10,404 nucleotides of DNA from JBFFSQ01 sp041572275 (GTDB taxonomy: Bacteria; Pseudomonadota; Gammaproteobacteria; SZUA-229), in the NCBI GenBank assembly GCA_041572275.1, contig JBFFSQ010000101.1:1-10404 (forward strand). Direction: 5' to 3'. A program made the position numbers and the translations under genes. Shown here piece by piece: positions 8,006-10,404 of this stretch. The notes under the pieces were generated by a model, which was given only the letters and a program-made list of their open reading frames with translations, was not told the DNA's origin and did not search any database. Each line of letters opens with the position of its first letter. The first letter of the stretch is position 1.

Positions 8006-9577
8006 TTAGGAGGTTTTCGTGTGCGCTAGTCGAAGCTGTCGGGGCCTGAATCCCAGGGTGAGCAAAATCAATAGATAGATCAGCATGGCGAGGACGATAA
8101 AGCCAATAAGATAAGGTATGCGATCGAGGATGCTCCATTGGCTCCACTGCGATAGTGGCGGTGAGACATAAAATATAAACAGCGCCATGGCCAGATTGGC
8201 GAGACCAATTTGCATAGCAAGTTTTAACCAGCCCGCCTGGGGTGTGTAGATGGCCTGTTTGCGCAGGCCCATATAAAGCAGGATGGCATTCATGTAAGCC
8301 GAGGCACTGGTGGCCAGAGCCAGTCCGGTATGAGGTCCTTCTATGCCGGTCATCACCATCGGCACAACGAATAGTACATTCAGGAACATATTGGCGATCA
8401 TGGCCTTGATTGCAATCCGCACTGGAGTGCGGGTGTCCTGCCGTGCATAGTAGCCGGGTGCTAAAACCTTGATCAGAACAAAGGCAGGCAAGCCCATGGC
8501 GTAGGCCATTAAACTCATGCTGGCCATACGTGCATCGGTCAGGTCGAATGCTCCATAGTTAAACAGGGTGGCGAGCAGGGGGCCAGCCAGTAGCAATAGA
8601 CCGGTCGCCGCGGGCAGTGCTATCAGTGTAACCAGGCGTAAGGCCCAGTCCAGGGTCTGACTGAATTCTTCTTTGGAGGCACGGGCGTGTTGCCTGGAGA
8701 GGCTGGGCAGGATGACCGTCGCCAGTGCAATACCAAACACGCCGAGGGGGAATTCGACCAGTCGATCCGAGTAATACAGCCAGCTTACGCTACCGGCGAC
8801 CAGGAATGACGCGATAATGGTGTCAAACAGTAGATTGATCTGGGCGACCGATGAGCCGACGATGGCCGGAATCATCAGGCGAATAATTTTGCTGACGCCT
8901 TCATGGGCTTTCCGATAGAGGGGTATGGGCATCAGTCCGAGCCGGATCAGGAATGGGATCTGGAACAGTAGCTGCAGTAGACCGGCTCCTGCTACGCCCC
9001 AGGCTAGTGCCATGACGGGTTGTTCGAAATAGTCTGAGCCCCATACCGCTGCACCTATCAGGCACAGATTGAGTAGTACCGGGGTAAATGCGGGGACCGC
9101 AAATTTGTTATAACTATTGAGAATGCCGCCAGCAAATGCGGTGAGGGCTATAAAGAAAATATACGGGAAGGTGATACGCAACATGTCTGCAGTGAGGGGC
9201 TGGCGCGGGTCGTCACCAGTGAAGCCCGGGGCAAACAGGAATACCAGTAAAGGTGCGGCGAGAGATCCAATTATGCTGATGACCAGTAGCAGGCCACCGA
9301 GGGCGCCGGCAACATGGTTGATTAGATCCTGCAGGGCTTCACGACTACGGGTTTCCTTATACTCAGAGAGTACGGGAACAAAAGCCTGGGAAAACGCACC
9401 TTCAGCAAACAATCGACGTAAAAAATTAGGGATCTTGAAGGCGACAAAGAAAGCATCGGTACCCCCCGAGGCTCCAAAAAAAGCAGCAAAAATGATGTCA
9501 CGAAGCAGTCCCAGGACACGGGAGAGCAGGGTCATCACGCCGACAACGGCGGTGGATTTAAGCAGTTTTGCGCTCAG
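8006..9577 (-). CDS. murJ: Lipid II flippase MurJ (MviN), probable CTG start
   Basis: MurJ is an inner-membrane MOP-superfamily transporter that flips lipid II for peptidoglycan synthesis. The hallmark N-terminal block is present: SRVLGLLRD, TDAFFVAFKIPNFLRRLFAEGAFSQAFVPVL, and later YYSDRLVEFPLGVFGIALATVILP. By E. coli numbering, the essential arginines R18, R24 and R270 correspond to R20, R26 and R272 here. Fourteen hydrophobic segments are expected. The first conventional start codon in frame is GTG at 9538, but it would remove half of the first membrane helix. Upstream, the frame encodes (CTG)SAKLLKSTAVVG, which matches the family N-terminus (E. coli MNLLKSLAAVSS). No ATG, GTG or TTG occurs between there and the preceding in-frame stop. 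I therefore place the start at CTG 9577-9575, 2 nt after the PilZ stop, giving 523 residues. The product assignment is certain; the start codon is inferred. Confidence 0.95.
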   Translation of the reverse strand: MSAKLLKSTAVVGVMTLLSRVLGLLRDIIFAAFFGASGGTDAFFVAFKIPNFLRRLFAEGAFSQAFVPVLSEYKETRSREALQDLINHVAGALGGLLLVISIIGSLAAPLLVFLFAPGFTGDDPRQPLTADMLRITFPYIFFIALTAFAGGILNSYNKFAVPAFTPVLLNLCLIGAAVWGSDYFEQPVMALAWGVAGAGLLQLLFQIPFLIRLGLMPIPLYRKAHEGVSKIIRLMIPAIVGSSVAQINLLFDTIIASFLVAGSVSWLYYSDRLVEFPLGVFGIALATVILPSLSRQHARASKEEFSQTLDWALRLVTLIALPAATGLLLLAGPLLATLFNYGAFDLTDARMASMSLMAYAMGLPAFVLIKVLAPGYYARQDTRTPVRIAIKAMIANMFLNVLFVVPMVMTGIEGPHTGLALATSASAYMNAILLYMGLRKQAIYTPQAGWLKLAMQIGLANLAMALFIFYVSPPLSQWSQWSILDRIPYLIGFIVLAMLIYLLILLTLGFRPRQLRLAHTKTS

Positions 9578-9579
9578 AA

Positions 9580-10233
9580 CTATTCTTCCAGTTGAGTGAC
9601 GATTTGTTCATTGACATAGGCATTGACGATCAGTTTTTGTTCATCGTCCAGCTCGGTAAATTGAACACCATAACGGTAATAGTTGTTGTCGTCAGTAGGC
9701 TCGGTTATGTTGCGAATGATGGCCGGAATACGTAAATATTTCTGAATGCTGCTGATGACCAGTTCCAGGGAGATCATCAGATTGTCGCCAGTTTCACCTA
9801 AAGCCGTTGTGCTTTGTAATAAGGATCCAGTAGCACTGGTGTTGAGCATGGTGACATTACGTGTTTTGGAGGAGTCTCCCTGTTGAACCGCAACGGTCAT
9901 TTCCGTGTTAACGCGCTGTGAGTTGCGCACCTGCTTGCTTTCGATCTGTTTAGGCAGGCTGAGGTGAATGTGTGGGTAAGGGATGGTGTAATATTTGAGA
10001 ATTTCAGACTCAAAGCCATACAGGCGACTGCCCTGCAGCATGCGTACAATAAAGTGTTGGTGTTCGCGGAAGATCGGTAACTTACCATCAATCCTGGGGG
10101 CGTTGATGATCAGGCTTTTGCCAGGAACATGACCGATGATCTGTGAATTGAGGCGATCACGGCCTTCATCAGGTACAAACTGTAATTGTACCTGGTCGCC
10201 CAGTTTGACTTTAAAATCGTGTTTGTTTTGCAT
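9580..10233 (-). CDS. YcgR-like flagellar brake / PilZ-domain c-di-GMP-binding protein
   Basis: With the ATG at 10233 this is 217 residues (MQNKHDFKVKLGDQVQLQF). The N-terminal part matches the YcgR N-terminal (PilZN) fold: GDQVQLQF (12-19), IIGHVPGKSLIINAPRIDGK (32-51), FIVRMLQGSRLYGFESEIL (61-79) and PYPHIHLSLP (85-94). The C-terminal PilZ domain has the c-di-GMP-binding RxxxR as R103-NSQ-R107 and the second motif (D/N)xSxxG as NTSATG (131-136), so ligand binding is predicted. In this family c-di-GMP binding makes YcgR act on the flagellar motor; some relatives affect pili or polysaccharide instead. An in-frame TTG at 10266 would add 11 residues, but that extension shows no family similarity and overlaps the presumed promoter. 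Its stop lies 2 nt before murJ, so the two are almost certainly co-transcribed. The exact target is unknown. Confidence 0.88.
   Translation of the reverse strand: MQNKHDFKVKLGDQVQLQFVPDEGRDRLNSQIIGHVPGKSLIINAPRIDGKLPIFREHQHFIVRMLQGSRLYGFESEILKYYTIPYPHIHLSLPKQIESKQVRNSQRVNTEMTVAVQQGDSSKTRNVTMLNTSATGSLLQSTTALGETGDNLMISLELVISSIQKYLRIPAIIRNITEPTDDNNYYRYGVQFTELDDEQKLIVNAYVNEQIVTQLEE
9584..9589 (-). promoter_or_regulatory. Shine-Dalgarno supporting the murJ CTG start
   Basis: The minus strand reads GGAAGA, then ATAGTT, then CTG, so a purine-rich ribosome binding site sits 6 nt before the proposed CTG. It lies inside the last codons of the upstream PilZ gene. By contrast, the GTG at 9538 is preceded by pyrimidine/GC-rich sequence without a Shine-Dalgarno. 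This spacing is the main nucleotide-level support for initiation at 9577. Confidence 0.6.
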
Positions 10234-10240
10234 GTTTTTT

Positions 10241-10246
10241 ATTATA
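10241..10246 (-). promoter_or_regulatory. Candidate -10 element upstream of the PilZ gene
   Basis: TATAAT on the minus strand ends 7 nt before the PilZ ATG. If used, transcription would start at about 10234-10235, making the mRNA leaderless or nearly so. This agrees with the lack of any Shine-Dalgarno in the AT-rich stretch directly before the ATG. The -35 is poor: TTGGGC occurs, but at a short 14-bp spacing. An upstream start with translation from the TTG at 10266 is the alternative. Confidence 0.4.
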
Positions 10247-10291
10247 TGACCGCCAATTAAGCCCAAGGCTGCTGATTCTAGCCTATTTTGG

Positions 10292-10322
10292 TTGACAAAA
10301 GGGCTTTAAACTGGCAACTTAT
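10292..10322 (+). promoter_or_regulatory. Probable rpsT promoter
   Basis: A perfect -35 TTGACA lies at 10292-10297 on the + strand. The -10 is imperfect: AACTTAT-type sequence at 10316-10322, spaced 18-19 bp. It is followed directly by GCGCCC, a GC-rich discriminator typical of ribosomal promoters under ppGpp control. The transcript would start near 10328-10330, with a leader of about 30 nt before the rpsT TTG. The exact -10 is uncertain. Confidence 0.55.
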
Positions 10323-10348
10323 GCGCCCTTAAATTTTTTTGTTATTAC

Positions 10349-10352
10349 AGGA
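10349..10352 (+). promoter_or_regulatory. rpsT ribosome binding site
   Basis: AGGA lies 8 nt before the TTG at 10361 and supports that codon as the rpsT start. Confidence 0.7.
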
Positions 10353-10360
10353 CTAGTACC

Positions 10361-10404
10361 TTGGCTAATTCTCCACAAGCTCGTAAACGTGCACGTCAGG
10401 CTGA
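10361..10404 (+). CDS. rpsT: 30S ribosomal protein S20, N-terminal fragment (runs off right edge)
   Basis: Only 14 codons plus two bases are visible. From TTG they read M-ANSPQARKRARQA, which matches the S20 N-terminus (E. coli MANIKSAKKRAIQS). S20 is a small basic protein that binds the 5' and 3' minor domains of 16S rRNA. The TTG start is expected: E. coli rpsT also uses UUG, and this rare start is tied to autogenous repression by S20. The gene diverges from the PilZ gene across a 127-bp intergenic region. Position after murJ/ribF/ileS fits the common gammaproteobacterial order. Identification rests on a short peptide plus context. Confidence 0.88.
   Translation, partial: MANSPQARKRARQA

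Noticed and set aside
8008..8079. AGGAGG (8008-8013) followed by GTG at 8019 on the + strand, suggesting a small gene
   Set aside because: The frame stops after about 19 codons and lies opposite the end of murJ. The AGGAGG is explained by the murJ C-terminal codons.
9117..9599. 160-codon open frame on the + strand
   Set aside because: It lies entirely opposite murJ and the end of the PilZ gene, is rich in Arg/Ala/Pro as expected of an antisense frame, and resembles no family I know.
10299..10340. AAGGGC/GCCCTT inverted repeat followed by seven T, resembling an intrinsic terminator
   Set aside because: The loop is 20 nt, no + strand gene lies upstream to terminate, and the repeat overlaps the rpsT promoter. 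It is probably chance.
1..10404. Search for mobile elements, CRISPR repeats, tRNA genes or a defence system
   Set aside because: No transposase, direct-repeat array, tRNA cloverleaf or phage gene was seen. Coding density and synteny indicate a conserved core region.

Overview
The window is a type IV pilus / housekeeping junction from a gammaproteobacterium. From memory, the gene order matches the Pseudomonas aeruginosa segment pilY1-(pilY2)-pilE / ispH-fkpB-lspA-ileS-ribF-murJ / rpsT, and the protein families fit that group. Base composition is moderate (about half G+C by eye), clearly lower than in Pseudomonas, so the source is probably another piliated gammaproteobacterium. I cannot name the genus.

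Layout. On the + strand, positions 1-2257 hold the 3' end of pilY1 (calcium-binding pilus-tip adhesin, open at the left edge) and the minor pilin pilE. These are the tail of a minor-pilin operon. About 70 bp without a gene, containing a perfect 16-bp palindrome, separates them from a convergent minus-strand block. Read 5'->3' on the minus strand, that block is a YcgR-like PilZ protein (10233-9580), murJ (lipid II flippase), ribF (FMN/FAD synthesis), ileS, lspA (signal peptidase II), fkpB (SlpA-type peptidyl-prolyl isomerase) and ispH (isoprenoid synthesis). At the right edge rpsT (ribosomal protein S20) begins on the + strand, divergent from the PilZ gene.

The minus-strand genes are very tightly packed: PilZ/murJ 2-nt gap, ileS/lspA 8-nt overlap, lspA/fkpB 8-nt overlap, fkpB/ispH 2-nt gap. 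This implies translational coupling. The only breaks are 55 bp between murJ and ribF, which contains a perfect TATAAT -10 element, and 11 bp between ribF and ileS.

Most of the window is ordinary, conserved chromosomal sequence, and I see no mobile element, CRISPR array, defence system or obviously novel multi-gene system. The points worth a second look are: murJ, which appears to start at a CTG codon coupled to the upstream PilZ stop; the placement of a c-di-GMP-type PilZ protein directly upstream of the lipid II flippase; two EF-hand-like loops plus a modified canonical calcium site in PilY1; the palindrome between the convergent operons; and a possible near-leaderless PilZ transcript.
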